From contig CM068373.1 in assembly GCA_034769895.1 (NCBI GenBank), forward strand, positions 20,875,967-20,939,966: DNA of 64,000 nucleotides. Reading direction: 5' to 3'. Source of the stretch: Magicicada septendecula. Taxonomy: Eukaryota; Arthropoda; Insecta; Hemiptera; Cicadidae. The notes under the pieces are model-generated. The model was not told the origin of the DNA. It saw only the letters and a list, made by a program, of their open reading frames with translations, and did no database searches. The position numbers and the translations under genes are program-made. The first letter of the stretch is position 1. The number at the start of each line of letters is the position of its first letter. Below, one piece after another: positions 35,811-46,764 of this stretch.

Positions 35811-35921
35811 AATAAAAAGGTTGATAAACAGGTCGCCTATAATGGTGTTCATGAAGGGCACACCACATAAACCGTCTTGTGGATTTAGTGAACATACTTG
35901 TGACATTCTGAAAGAAATTAG
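35811..35921 (+). CDS. GLRX3: Glutaredoxin-3-like, penultimate coding exon (CGFS motif)
   Basis: The exon is bounded by TTTTTATTACAG before 35811 and GTATGT after 35921. It is 111 bases: one base completing a codon, 36 codons and two bases of the next codon. The protein reads [20 protein letters not shown] and then CGFS at 35878-35889, the active-site signature of monothiol glutaredoxins. Phase fits the last exon exactly. In the GLRX3/PICOT family this domain binds a [2Fe-2S] cluster with glutathione between two subunits or with a BolA partner, and acts in cytosolic iron trafficking. The linker and the next exon resemble the C-terminal Grx domain of GLRX3 more than the mitochondrial GLRX5, but GLRX5 is the alternative. 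Earlier exons (thioredoxin domain) are not found in the window. Confidence 0.85.
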
Positions 35922-36384
35922 GTATGTTACTTTTGTAGAGTACACACGTGTTAAGACGTTGACTGTAGGATATGGCCCAGGCCATGCTGGGTAAATCCCA
36001 ATGTATGTGTTTCTGTGTGCCTTAGCACCTAAGCCACATAATTAACCTTATTGGTAGCAATCAATATGTTAAGACAGCGTTAAAGGTTAAAGTGGAGACT
36101 TGAGATTGCCCTGGCGATGTGCTTGTATTATCTTTTGTTTTCTTTATACCTATTGGCAATTGTACATACAGTGGTTCCTTTATTTGATTACACTATTTTT
36201 TAAATTAAAATATTGTTTACATATTATATAACTAAACCTTATGTACTTTTTTCTACAAAGATTTTCACACAATTTCCAGTATGCTCAAAGATTATTATTC
36301 AGGATTAAGTATTGGAACAGACCTCAAATTTTAACTAGGCCTATTTAGGTTGTGATATAAGTTTTGACATTGACAAAGATATAC

Positions 36385-36690
36385 AAAAGAAGTCAATAGA
36401 TTTCAACATATATGTGGAAATATAAATAGAATACTGAAAAATAAAACAAGACGTGAGACAAAATTAAAATTCTACAAAATAATGGCTGTTCCGGTGCTAT
36501 TACACGGCAGTGAATCATGGATTACAAAAACAAAGAGATAAATGCAACATACACATGGTGTATGTTGCATTTAAGTCACATGGATGAAGATAGAATACCA
36601 GTAATTGTAAACAAGTACACATCTTCTGGAAGAAGGGATATAGGAAGGCCAAAAAAGAAATGGATTTGATAATGTGAAGTCAGGACAGGC
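36385..36690 (+). pseudogene. LINE 3' fragment inside the glutaredoxin intron
   Basis: A plus-strand frame reads RETKLKFYKIMAVPVLLHGS and ESWITK, the conserved 'K-F-Y-K-h-M-A-h-P-h-L-h-G-S-E-x-W' block C-terminal to the RT of several insect LINEs. It then decays, with a GRRDIGRPKKKW-like block at 36631-36663. It is related to the fragment at 52725-53195. Confidence 0.7.
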
Positions 36691-36722
36691 ACATTGCCTA
36701 ATCCCTGAAGTGTAGAAGAAGT

Positions 36723-36725
<3 letters not shown>

Positions 36726-36758
<33 letters not shown>

Positions 36759-36777
36759 GCACGCGCGCGCGCACACA
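36726..36777. repeat. (CA)n / (CG)n microsatellite
   Basis: A run of CA dinucleotides turning into CG-rich repeats, inside the glutaredoxin intron directly after the LINE fragment. It could have grown from the LINE tail. Confidence 0.95.
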
Positions 36778-37147
36778 GCTGTCCAAGAACTTATTGTATA
36801 TTATTTATTAATGCTGCAAATCCTTTGAAGACCGATTGTATCTCTTTTACCAGTCTTGCCAATTACTTCGGCAATATTAATTATTATAAATGACTATAAC
36901 TGGTCCTTGAAAGTTCTTTCCAGATCTGAACAAACTTACAGAAAAGCTGTTGTTATTAACAATTCTGAAATAAATACAAAGCAAAATCCTACTTTACAAT
37001 TATCCAGCAGTATACATGTTCAGTAGCATAAATATTTAGTAACATTAATTTAAGAGAGAAAAAAGTAATTTGATTTTCTAGATGAGGCTACACAAAAATG
37101 TTCCTTTGCACTAAAAATAAATAACTACATTTTAAACTGTTTTCCAG

Positions 37148-37328
37148 AGCTAAATTTGATTCATACGATGTTCTGCAAGATTCTGAACTTAGAGAGGGGC
37201 TTAAAAAATATTCTGATTGGCCAACATACCCACAGGTCTATGTCAAAGGAGTGTTACTTGGTGGAGATGACATAATTAGTGATTTATATGACACTGGTGA
37301 ATTAAAGAAAGCTTTACATATGAATTAA
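37148..37328 (+). CDS. GLRX3: Glutaredoxin-3-like, last coding exon
   Basis: After the acceptor TTTTCCAG at 37147 the frame continues in phase from the upstream exon and ends at TAA 37326-37328 (60 codons). It contains [16 protein letters not shown], then [11 protein letters not shown] at 37218-37250 (the glutathione-binding T-x-P with cis-Pro) and GGDDI at 37260-37274, and ends [12 protein letters not shown]. These are the expected second half of a monothiol glutaredoxin domain, with all visible ligand positions kept. The frame is intact and there is no sign of decay, so the gene is probably active. The 3' UTR follows with a possible AATAAA at 37469. Confidence 0.9.
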
Positions 37329-37468
37329 TCATATTGTAATATCTAATTATTGTAGGGTATATTTCATATTGAATTCCTCATTTACTAAATTTCAAAAGAT
37401 ATTAAAAATTGTTAAAATAAGTCAGTAGTTTCATAAAAAATAGTTAATTTGGAACTTGAAATGCTTGT

Positions 37469-37474
37469 AATAAA
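37469..37474 (+). promoter_or_regulatory. Possible polyadenylation signal of the glutaredoxin gene
   Basis: AATAAA lies 141 bases after the stop codon. No other AATAAA is nearer in this 3' flank. Confidence 0.5.
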
Positions 37475-38449
37475 ATGAAAGACTATGGAGTTCTCAACAG
37501 TGCATCAAGACATGTAACATACAATACAGAATATTTAATTCTTACTTCATAATGTGATAATATTTAATATTAATTAAAATCATTTTATAATTTTTAAGAA
37601 TATGTCTATTTTATTGAAAATCCAGCATTCTCTTTTACACCATTAAACCTCTTTCCAAAAATGTTCATTCCTTTAAATTCTCCTTTTAGTTACATTTCAA
37701 GTATTTAATAGTAGTTTAAAGCCAGTGAATATATTTTTAATTCCTCCCAAACTCACTAACACATTGTACTTCAAATCTTGCTTTATTTTGATTATACTTA
37801 TGTGTGTGTTGCAGGGTTTACTTCGTTGTAAAAAAATAATCTAATCGTTAGATTTGTCCTAATTTGTTTCAAAAAGAACATAATTTATGTTTGCCGATAT
37901 AGGGGCAGTAAGAAGGAAGTTAGTATTAAAATACCTGAGGTATCAAACCATGGAACTGCCAATTTGTAAACAATAACCAAAAAATAATCAGTATCATAAA
38001 GCACACATGCCAGACTACACTGGCGGGGACAGTTTGTTGGGGAGAGTGGAGCTGGAGAGAGAGAGAATGAGAGAGTAATGTTGGACTGGCTGCACACGCA
38101 CCTCATGGTGCAGTTCAGCGTGCAACCGCCTTCCCTGTATAGCCGAGATATGTGATTGTACACGTATAGCCTGTGTTTTGCATTTAAGCGCTTGTACACT
38201 GCTGCCACAACTATCATGTTGCAGAGGCCCAATGCACCACCACGCTCGGCCGACAAAGTTTGCGCTGCTTTTTAAGTGTAAATTCTTCGTTTTCGAACAG
38301 CGTATTGACTGATAATGTATTGGGCGTATAACTGGTATACGTGTGTGCACACTAATGGAAATATTTATTAAAACTGTTAATATATTAATAAAAACAGCCA
38401 ATAAAACTGGTGGTTGTGCAACTGTGCAACTTGATCATGAGCCGCCCCT
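37475..38449. other. 3' flank of the glutaredoxin gene, no gene seen
   Basis: AT-rich to about 37900, then a GC-richer segment (38020-38280) with overlapping minus ORFs (37885-38256, 38015-38401). These overlap one another in different frames and have no recognisable domain. The segment includes a short GA-rich run near 38055. Confidence 0.4.
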
Positions 38450-38577
38450 GGTCCATTGTTTCTACAAAAACAGACGTTTTGGCAGTGCCATCGATTGCCA
38501 TCATCATTGTAAATTCGAGCTTCGCTAACATAGGATGGTAGACATTAGTGACCACAGTACTGTGGTTAAGGCTGGAG
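38450..38577 (-). repeat. Dispersed repeat with CTGATGA...GAAAC motif, copy B
   Basis: Inverted relative of 26851-26995, sharing CCACAGTACTGTGGT and the ATGGCAATCGATGGCACTGC stem region. The motif is decayed here (ATGATGA, AAAAC). Confidence 0.7.
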
Positions 38578-38867
38578 AAGTTCTGTGAATACCATGTTAT
38601 AAATTCTCTAAGTGCCACAATACTGTCATAAATCAACCATCAGCCAATTAGAAAGAAGAACGTATATTAGAGGCTCGCAACACACCTTGCCACAGAGTAT
38701 TTAATGACACGAAATTTATAGTTGTCTTTTATGGTTGTAAATTATTTAATAAAAACCCATGTTACATGTACACTTCTTTTTTCTAGTATATCATAGCTTT
38801 TGCAGATGTTGGGATAGATCCCTTACTACAGATTTCAAGGATTACAAGTGTATATTAATCTACATGT

Positions 38868-40869
38868 ACATGTTAGTGACCACGGGAGAAGAAATTGTTG
38901 GTTTGAAGAAGAGACATGGGCGAGATGAGTGGTTTGATAAGGAATGTGAAGAGGCAACTGACTTCAAAAACAAGACATACAAATTTATGATCCAAAGGAA
39001 ATGCACTAGGGCTGTTCAAGAGGAATACAGGAAGGCCAGGCGGATGGAAAAGAAGATTCATAGAGGAAAAAAGAGGGACTATATGATACGACAGATGAAA
39101 AAGATAGAGGAATATAAGAGTAAAAGGCTGAGCCGAGATATGTACAGGAAGGTGAATGATATGAGACAGGAATTTCAGCCTAGAACAAATGCCTGTAGGG
39201 ATAATAATGGTGGTCTTGTGAGTGATAATGCTGGCGTAATCAGGAGATGGACAGAACACTTCGAAGAGTTGCTAGGCTCAGTTGGTGAGGCTTCGATGGA
39301 GGCATCTGAGAATGAAGAGGAAGCAGGAGAATTCAAGGATGATAGAGAGGAGTTGGTGCCATCCTATGATGAGGTGTATGAAGCTCTAGAAAAGCTTAAA
39401 AATAACAAGGCAGCAGGTTCCAATGGTTTACCAGGGGAACTATTAAAGAGCGCAGGAGGAGATTTCATAAAGGAATTTGCCCATCTCATAGAGCGAATAT
39501 GGCTGGAGGAGGTAATGCCTGATGAGTGGAACAATGGGGTGGTGTGTTTAATACATAAAAAGGGTGATCCGCTCATATGTAAAAATTATAGGGGCATCTC
39601 TCTACTTAATACAGCGTATAAGGTATTCTCCAACATCATATTTTCTAGGCTGCTTCCCTACGCTGAGGAAAACATAAAAGAACATCAATGTGGATTCACT
39701 AGGAATAGGTCAACAACAGACCAAATGTTTACACTAAGGCAAATCCTAGAAAAAACGGAATGTGGAGTGGCCACTCACCATCTCTTTGTGGATTTCCAGT
39801 CGGCATATGATTCAATCAACCAGAAAATGCTATATAGAGCTATGAAGGAGTTGAATATACCATCTAAGTTGGTGCGTATGGTTGGAGTAGTTATGTCCAA
39901 TTCTAAGTGCCAAATCAGAAAACAATCAAATCTATCTAACTCCTTAAAAACATTGAATGGGTTGAAACAAGGAGATGCCTTAGCGTGTCTGTTGTTCAAC
40001 ATAGCTCTAGAAAAGGTCATCAGGGATTCAGGAATTCAAACTAGCGGACACATATTTCACAAGGAGGTACAGCTTCTGGCCTATGCCGATGACATTGACG
40101 TCATAAGTAGGTCTGAATCTGGCTTAAAGGAAGCCTTTCGGGAACTGGAGTTGTCCGCTAAGGCTATGGGCTTGGTTATAAACCAAAGCAAAACCAAATA
40201 TATGGTTGTAGGTGCCAACACTCGTGCCCTGTCCCTGCGCATTAACGATTATGAATTTGAAAAGGTTCAGGGTTTTCCATATCTCGGGTCATATGTGGAC
40301 TTTGGAAATGACTCCTCTAGAGATATTGAAAGACGGATATTATCTGCTAATAGGTGTTACTACGGACTGGTGAAACATTTTAAGTCAAAATTAATAAGTA
40401 AAGATACAAAAGCCACCCTATACAAAGACCTTGATAAGACCAGTCCTGATGTATGGCTCGGAATGCTGGGTGGTAAAAAAACTAGATGAGCAGAAACTAT
40501 CCGTTTTTGAGAGGAGGGTACTGAGGAGAATCTATGGCCCTGCGAGGGAAAACGACATTTGGAGGTGATTGCATAATCGAGAGTTGTACGAAAGGTTTCA
40601 AGATCTTCCGATCATGCAACTCATACAAATTAACAGATTGCGTTGGGCTGGTCATGTGTAGAGAATGGCGGAGGATAGAATCCCAAAAAGAGTGATGAAT
40701 TATTTGCCGATGGGAAGGAGAAGGAAGTGAAGACCACGTACAAGATGGCTGGACCAGGTTGGTAAGGAGGCAGTGAGGCTGGGTGCAGCAAACTGGTGGA
40801 CATTGGCCGGGAGTAGAGACCAGTGGGGAAGATTTCTTTTGGAGGCCAGGGCCCGGACTGGGCTGTAGC
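38868..40869 (+). pseudogene. LINE ORF2 reverse transcriptase, N-terminally truncated, one main frameshift
   Basis: An open frame to 40489 covers the linker (DEWFDKECEEATDFKNKTYK), then the RT: CLIHKKGDPLICKNYRGISL, QCGFTRNRSTTDQMFTLRQI, motif A LFVDFQSAYDSI, GLKQGDALACLLFNIALE and the catalytic box LAYADDIDVIS near 40078-40110. The RT palm is uninterrupted and carries YADD. The frame breaks near 40430, and the C-terminal tail (VFERRVLRRIYGP, then LRWAGHV, RTRWLDQVGKEA) continues in other frames with stops to 40869. The endonuclease domain is absent through 5' truncation. The family is of the kind often labelled 'craniofacial development protein 2-like' in insect genomes; I do not assign the clade. 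The in-frame 109 bases before 38868 are flanking DNA, not element. Confidence 0.9.
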
Positions 40870-40891
40870 ACCGAGGATGTATGTATGTATG
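38868..40891 (+). mobile_element. 5'-truncated LINE with 15-bp target duplication
   Basis: TATTAATCTACATGT occurs at 38853-38867 and 40892-40906, directly flanking the element. The 3' end is a short ATGT microsatellite tail (about 40876-40891). The coding region starts in the middle of ORF2. This is an almost intact record of a target-primed insertion that truncated early. Confidence 0.9.
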
Positions 40892-41234
40892 TATTAATCT
40901 ACATGTTTTCTAGACTTACAGTTTGCTTAAGTAATTGTCTAATTGTCTTCATGGAGTAATTTAAACAAACAAAATAATTAGTATTTTCTTGTCTAAGCAT
41001 TGTTTTTTCACTTACACTAACTTTGTTGTATGTTGGTGAACTGCTAGCTGCTGCTTTTTGGAGAACAAAGCCTGTCCATGTTACCACCATTATCAAGTCT
41101 TGGTGGTGACACTGAAAGGCCTCTTGCATTGTGAGCAGTTCAGCAACAAGGTATGACAAAGTTGGAATGATGTAGACTGGTAACATGAAGATCCATTTTT
41201 GCTTAGTTTAAGCTTGTATGTAAGAACTGTGTTT

Positions 41235-41466
41235 GATTAACTAATTATAAGTATAAAACTATTGACTCGGAACACTATGTTTGTTATTGGTAAAAATGTA
41301 AATTTTTACCTTATAGCTGGAAAAAGTTTTCGATTATTATAAGCTTAGTCAGACAAAGCTTATAATAAGCAAAAACTGGTTCAGACTATAAGGTAAAAAT
41401 TTTACATTTTACCTTAAAAAACGTAGTGTTCTGAGTCAGTAGCATTATACTTATAATTAGTTAATC
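41235..41466. repeat. Inverted-repeat element of 232 bp, copy 2 of the CTGA-AAGCTTATAATAAGC family
   Basis: Arms of about 110 bp (41235-41345 and 41352-41466) begin GATTAACTAATTATAAGTAT and end with the inverse. They enclose two inverted copies of the AAGCTTATAATAAGC hairpin block. The right arm continues into ATCAACGGATATGTCATGGA, also present after the copy at 54150. Confidence 0.8.
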
Positions 41467-41525
41467 AACGGATATGTCATGGACAACAAAATCCATGTGT
41501 TTGATTAAAACATTAAATCAATTAT

Positions 41526-41618
41526 TGTTGAAATTGCTACTATTAGGCCGTGGTCCACAGTTGTTGTTGACAAACATTTCTGCCACACCATCAGAGGCCA
41601 TTATCAGTGTCCAAAACA
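41526..41618 (-). repeat. Dispersed repeat shared with 46077-46180
   Basis: The minus strand reads ACACTGATAATGGCCTCTGA ... GTTTGTCAACAACAACTGTGG, a diverged inverse copy of the sequence at 46077-46180. Confidence 0.7.
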
Positions 41619-41723
41619 ATTGGCATGGAGGCCATTATCAGTGTCTGAAATGATTTGCATGATGTCCCACAGTTCACCCCAGAGATAAGGTAGAAACTAT
41701 GTATTTTACCTGAGAAGGCCCAC

Positions 41724-44700
41724 CAGGGGGTGTAGCTACCGCTGTAGCAGGTGTATCAATGATACAGGGGCCCCAACATGTGTAAGCAAATATTTGTAAA
41801 ATGTTATCCATAGTCTTATTGATAAGAGAGCCCTAACGAATGAGTAATGAAACACTCTGCCACAGCTCTATATTATTCCGTGTAAACTCTGAACGCACCC
41901 TAGAGCGCTGTCCGGAAGCGCCAGCTTGTCGACCATTCCGTTAGTTCTCGACGATCTCGATAGGTGGCAGCTACGTCGCTTGAGTTCGCGAATAGTTTAT
42001 AGTCTGTGGCAACAAGGACAAATGATGTCTCTGCCGGAGGAAGTCCCATTCTTTGTTTGCGTGAATGAGTGGTGTAAACAATCTTTACATGTTTTTTAAT
42101 TTTTTCACTTCAATCTGTACACGCAATTGATTACGTTGTGAGTATTTGTGCAGTGAATTGTCAAAAATATGAGTGAAAGAAAGAGAGCTTACCCCAGTGG
42201 CGCTTTTAAAAGAAAAATTAAACAGAGAAAAGAAGATATTTCTAAAAATTAACCAAAAATTTCATCATTTTTCAGCAGTCAAGTAGTGTGACTGATTTGG
42301 ATTGTAATGGTAGGTAAGTATCTACATTATTACATACAGTATGTACATTATTTGAAATCTATACATATAATAAAACTGTAACGGGGCCATGTTTGTACAT
42401 GAAATATTTTTTTTAAATAATAAACGTGGTGAACATTATTATCGATATAGAGGCCAAAACAGCAATTTTGAAAGGACGATAGGTGATTCATATAGAGATT
42501 TTCGGTTTATGTTATTTTCTGGTCAGTTACTTCAAATTAATATAGGTAATAATATATTTGATTTTATGCATGGTATTATGATTATGTATGAGGTTTGAAA
42601 AAAATATTGCACACATAAGTACTTATTTTTGAAAATAAACATTTTATGTTACAGATTCTCCTGGAGTATCTGAACCCAGTGTATCTAATTTTCCAAGTAC
42701 AATAGAATTTGAAGAATCCAGTGATTTATTTCTTCTAATTCTGAAGACGTAAATCTTGGTAAGTGTTAGCTAAAAGATTATTTGTAGGTTAGCTGATGGC
42801 TCAGAATATATAGTAATTTAATTTAATTGGATTTTTAGATTCTTCTGAAGCACATGGTCTATCAGAGCCTCCAGAAATAGAAGAAATGCATAACGAAGAT
42901 TCTGAGAAATATGAAGAATCTAATAATATATCTTCTTCGGATAGAGGAAATTTTGGTGACAGCCTTACAGAATACGAAAGAAAATAATTTTCAAATTGGG
43001 TCCATTTAAACCTGAAAGACCGTTTCCAAAGGATCCAGAAACAAAGCGATGTTTTTCAAACTTTCATTACTCATATTTAAATAAGGCTGGTATAAAAATT
43101 GTAAGGCCATGGTTATGTTATTCCATTATTTTAAACAAAGCATATTGCCAGTTCTGTTGGTTGTTAGCAGATCGTCAAAGCAAATCGTATTCCTCCGCAT
43201 GGGGTAATGGTGTTTCCGTTAGAAGCAATTTTACACAAAGTATTACTGACCATGTAAACTCACAGCAGCATATTAACTTGGCTTTATCTTATAATAATAG
43301 GTTTCAAGGAAATACAATTGATATTTATTTGGAACGTGAAATCAACAGTAAATTTGCTTTCTGGCGAAATGTATTGCATCGTCTAATTAATGTTATAATT
43401 ACTTTAGCGTCGTGCAATTTATCTTTAAGAGGCCATGATTCCAAATCTGGAAATTTCATGTGAATTTTACACTTGTTATCTAATTATGATCCTGTTTTAA
43501 AAGAACTTCTTTTAAAGCCAAAGGATGAAATAAATTATTTAAGCCCCACGATTCAAAATGAGATTATTAATTTGCCTGGAATCAAAGTTAGGGAAAATAT
43601 TGTTTTGGAAATTAATAAAGCTCCATTTCTGGCGATTATTATGGATACAACACAAGATCTGTCAAAAATTGACCAACTTTCTGTAGTTTTTCGATATATC
43701 TCGATAACAGAAAATGATGCTGTACCTAAACAAATCAAAATCTGCGAGTCCTTTTTGGGGTTTACATCAGTAGCCGATTGTACTGCAGAAGGACTTAAAA
43801 CTGAAATTTTAAATACAATCGAAGAATATGGAATTAATTTGTCCAAATGTAGGGGACAGGGTTACGATGGAGCAAATGCAATGTCGGGTGTATATAGAGG
43901 GTTACAAGCCCTTATAAAAGAGCATGCACCAAATGCCGATTATGTTCATTGTGTAGCACCTCATTAAATTTAATTTTAAATGATGCTGCTAAACACATTT
44001 GTGAAGTGTGACTGAAATTTTTCGACAATTTGGAAATAATATATACTTTTTTTGGCAATAGCATAAAACGCTGGCAATGTTGAGTAACGATTCATCTGAA
44101 AAAATATAAAATTACTCTTAAAAAAGTATGCCCTACTAGATGGTCTTCAAGAAATGACGCTTTATTCGCTATAAGAAAAAATTATTCAATAGTAATGAAA
44201 GCTTTATATCAACAAAATATAATTTCAACCAAAAAAGACAAACGTGACGAATGTAAAAATATAATAAATATGTTAGAGAGCTACGACTTTATAGTGTTTG
44301 TCGCCTTTTTTTCTCGGCTATTTGAATCATCAACCCTGTTTCTAAAGCCCTACAGCATGAAAATAATGACTTACAAAAAGCTAGTACTGTATTTTTCTAA
44401 ATAATCTTATGGATAGACTGGTAGAAATAAGAAATCAAAATTCATTCAATGGTCTGCTAAACGAGTCCAGAGATCTATCAAAAGAGTGGGATGTAACATC
44501 TGTTTTCAAAAATAAAAGATGAAGGATAACGAAGTGCTTTTTTGATGAGTTATCAGAAGATGAGAGAATTTCAGATCCGAAATCGTACTTCAGAGTCAAT
44601 GTGTATTATTGCTGTCTAGATATAATGATTTCTCAAACTAAACAAAGATTTCAGAGCCTCTGTGATCTGAGTAATACATTCAAAATCTTACAACCGGATA

Positions 44701-45318
44701 AACTCTTATCCTTTTCAAACGAAGTTGTAAAAAAGGAAGCAGCAAAACTGGCTTGTAAATACGATAATGACATGAAAGTTGATCTCTATAATCAATTAAT
44801 TGCTTTGAAAATCTGTTTGAAATCTGAAATTCAGAAAGTTCATACCATTAAGGAACTCGCAGAATTATTGTTAATAAATTTCAATAGCCTCGCCTCCAGT
44901 TTTCCAGAGGTTATAACAGCATGCTTACTATTTTGGACCCTTCCGGTTACAACCGCAACAGCTGAAAGAAGCTTTTCTAAACTGAAACTTATTAAAAGTT
45001 GTCTTAGAACTTCTATGGGACAAGAACGGCTATCGGACTTATCAATACTGTCCATAGAAAAAGGAGAACTTGAGAAACTAAAATCGTCTTCAGCTATGGA
45101 TGTTATAATAAATACGTTCGCCGAAAAAAAGGCAAGAAAAGTACCTATTTAACTACTAGAATTTTTTTTAGTTATAAAGTTTTTTAATACATACCTATGT
45201 ATTGTTGTTTTTGACACTTTCAAATATATTTTGTTTATGCGAGTGTTTTTATTTTCCAAAAAAGGGCCCCCCCAAGAAATTTTGATACAGGGCCCACTCA
45301 GGGCTAGCTATGCCACTG
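41724..45318 (+). mobile_element. hAT transposon (3.6 kb) with 8-bp target duplication
   Basis: AGGCCCAC flanks both ends (41716-41723 and 45319-45326). The element starts CAGGGGGTGTAGCTACC and ends TAGCTATGCCACTG, with the inverse complement CAGTGGCATAGCTAGCC, so the termini are diverged CAG-type hAT repeats. Both ends also carry a GATACAGGG...GGCCC block. It encodes a ZMYM1-like hAT transposase. Confidence 0.9.
42169..45152 (+). pseudogene. hAT transposase, ZMYM1-like type, spliced and frameshifted
   Basis: 42169 starts MSERKRAYPSGAFKRKIKQR, a typical first exon of this group, followed by possible intron pieces. 42840-42985 is a Ser/Glu-rich exon. 42996-43463 holds the TTF-type zinc-finger region (ETKRCFSNFHYSYLN, then NKAYCQFCWLLADRQS). 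43473-43967 starts LSNYDPVLKELLLKPKDEI and includes IIMDTTQDLSKIDQLS and the family signature GQGYDGANAMSGVYRG. 44195-44404 is a poorly conserved middle. 44601-45152 ends with the dimerisation domain TTATAERSFSKLKLIKS. Acidic residues in MDTTQDLS and GYDGANAM are present. Stops at 43463 and 43967 and several shifts make this copy inactive. Confidence 0.9.
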
Positions 45319-45483
45319 AGGCCCACTTATATAAACTTTTGTGTTAGCGTGATCTAAACTGGAATACAGCATCAACCAATCAGCATAAAGTGCTACCTGA
45401 GTCGCTTAGGAGCACAGCATGCCAAATCATATTTAATAAGAGGCTTTCTCCTATTTGATTCATAGCAACATGTTTGAAGATTT

Positions 45484-45815
45484 CTATAAAATAGGTTAAT
45501 TACCTTCTGTCAACGTTTCTCAGAATCCTATACGGGATTACTCGAGTTTCGACACCAATGGTGTCATCATCAGATCCAATATGATTAAGGTTAGAACATT
45601 AATCGATGTATATTCATCTCGTCAAACATTAAAAAACAACACATACATTGCACAAAAATAAACAAATAATACATATTAATGTTTAAACATTTACGATTAA
45701 TGTTTTAACCTTAATCATATTGGATCTGGTGATGACACCATTGGTGTCGAAACTCGAGTAATCCCGTATAGGATTCTGAGAAACGTTGACAGAAGGTAAT
45801 TAACCTATTTTATAG
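45484..45815. repeat. Large inverted repeat (arms about 121 bp, spacer 88 bp)
   Basis: Left arm 45484-45605, right arm 45694-45815, nearly identical by eye (a few differences). Outer ends read CTATAAAATAGGTTAATTAC. Each arm carries a GACACC-ATT-GGTGTC stem followed by GAAAC. No flanking duplication was identified. Confidence 0.9.
45535..45577 (-). ncRNA. Hammerhead-ribozyme-like fold (left arm)
   Basis: Reading the minus strand from 45577: GGAT (stem I), CTGATGA (core), one extra T, GACACC-ATT-GGTGTC (stem II), GAAA (core), CTCGAG (stem III, self-complementary), TA (expected cleavage site), ATCC (stem I partner of GGAT). All conserved core positions of a hammerhead are present, with A15.1-U16.1 and stems closing in the right order. 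The deviations are the extra U between CUGAUGA and stem II, a very short stem III with a 2-base loop, and a four-pair stem I. Penelope-like elements are known to carry hammerheads with very short stem III. The right arm (45722-45764, plus strand) has CTGGTGA and would be inactive. Activity is an inference. Confidence 0.55.
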
Positions 45816-46076
45816 TCTTAACCGTTTCTGGAGGCAAATAAAATGTTTTAAAAATGAAGATTTCTACAGACTCCGTGTGCAGCTGAGGGTAGTAGGCACT
45901 CTTCTGACGACAAGAGCTTGGTCTCCTCAAAGAGAACATGATGATTAGCATTGGAGAGTGCATGCTTAGCCACCGCAGATTTTTCCATCTGCCTCAAGTG
46001 ACAACAATGGCTGTCTTCACCAACGCGGGTGTGGACGCTGCAGTTTTTGGTGCTGACTTACCAGTTGTGCCTAGCA

Positions 46077-46180
46077 TTTTGGACACTGATGATGGGCTCT
46101 GATTATAGGGCCAAAACGTTTGTCAACAATCACTGTGGGCTATGGCCTAACAGCCCAGCTAATAGTAGCAGTTTCAACAA
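46077..46180 (+). repeat. Dispersed repeat shared with 41526-41618
   Basis: Contains ACTGATGATGGGCTCTGATT, then AGGGCCAAAACGTTTGTCAA. It is a further degenerate member of the CTGATGA-stem-GAAAC class (core AAAAC). Confidence 0.7.
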
Positions 46181-46384
46181 TGTTGATACCGGCTGTGAAA
46201 GCTAAGAACTTTCCAGTGTGTCCCACTTTTCAAATACTTGCATTCCTGATGCAAAAGGAAACTTTATTTTTAGTACTCTAAAGAGAATGATTTAAAATTT
46301 GATAAACAGCCTGACTACACACACATTGAGGAAACAAAATGTTAAGGACCTTATGATTTAACATTAAATTTTTTTGTTACTAAT

Positions 46385-46607
46385 CTAGAGGTCTCGGGTT
46401 CAATTCTCAGGCTCGCATCATAAAAATCAAGGTGCGTTTTTCAGCCCCCAGGTCGACTCAGCCTGTTGAAAATGAGTACCTGGGATAACATCCTGGGGAT
46501 AATAATGGGCGGCTGAAGCATAGTGCCTTCCTTGTATGCCGTACGGCTCACATTAGGCAGCCTAAGCTACTTCGGTGGTATACATGGGATCCATTATTAT
46601 TATTTTG
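46385..46607 (+). mobile_element. tRNA-derived SINE fragment
   Basis: GGTTCAATTC at 46397-46406 is a good RNA polymerase III B box in tRNA T-arm context. It is followed by a body of about 200 bp and an ATT-repeat tail (46594-46605). The 5' part with the A box is not visible, so it is truncated or diverged. Confidence 0.6.
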
Positions 46608-46764
46608 TAATGTGTACTTATCCATCCAATATTATGTACTATGTCCAGTTATGTAAATAATAATATTAAATATAATAAATAGAAAACTATTAAATATTAC
46701 AATTTTAATTTTTTAGTGGATAGTTAGTGAGGATTGGTCAAAAATAACACAAATTTGAACTATT

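Larger units (their letters stand above)
35922..37147 (+). other. Intron of the glutaredoxin gene
   Basis: A GT..AG intron of 1,226 bp (donor GTATGT, acceptor TTTTCCAG). It contains a decayed LINE fragment (about 36385-36690) and a CA microsatellite (36726-36777). Confidence 0.85.

Noticed and set aside
37885..38401. Minus ORFs of 123 and 128 residues near the glutaredoxin gene
   Set aside because: They overlap in different frames, contain low-complexity Ser/Leu parts from a GA-rich run and match no family I know.
38759..38867. In-frame N-terminal extension of the LINE ORF
   Set aside because: It lies before the 15-bp target duplication, so it is flanking DNA read through by chance.
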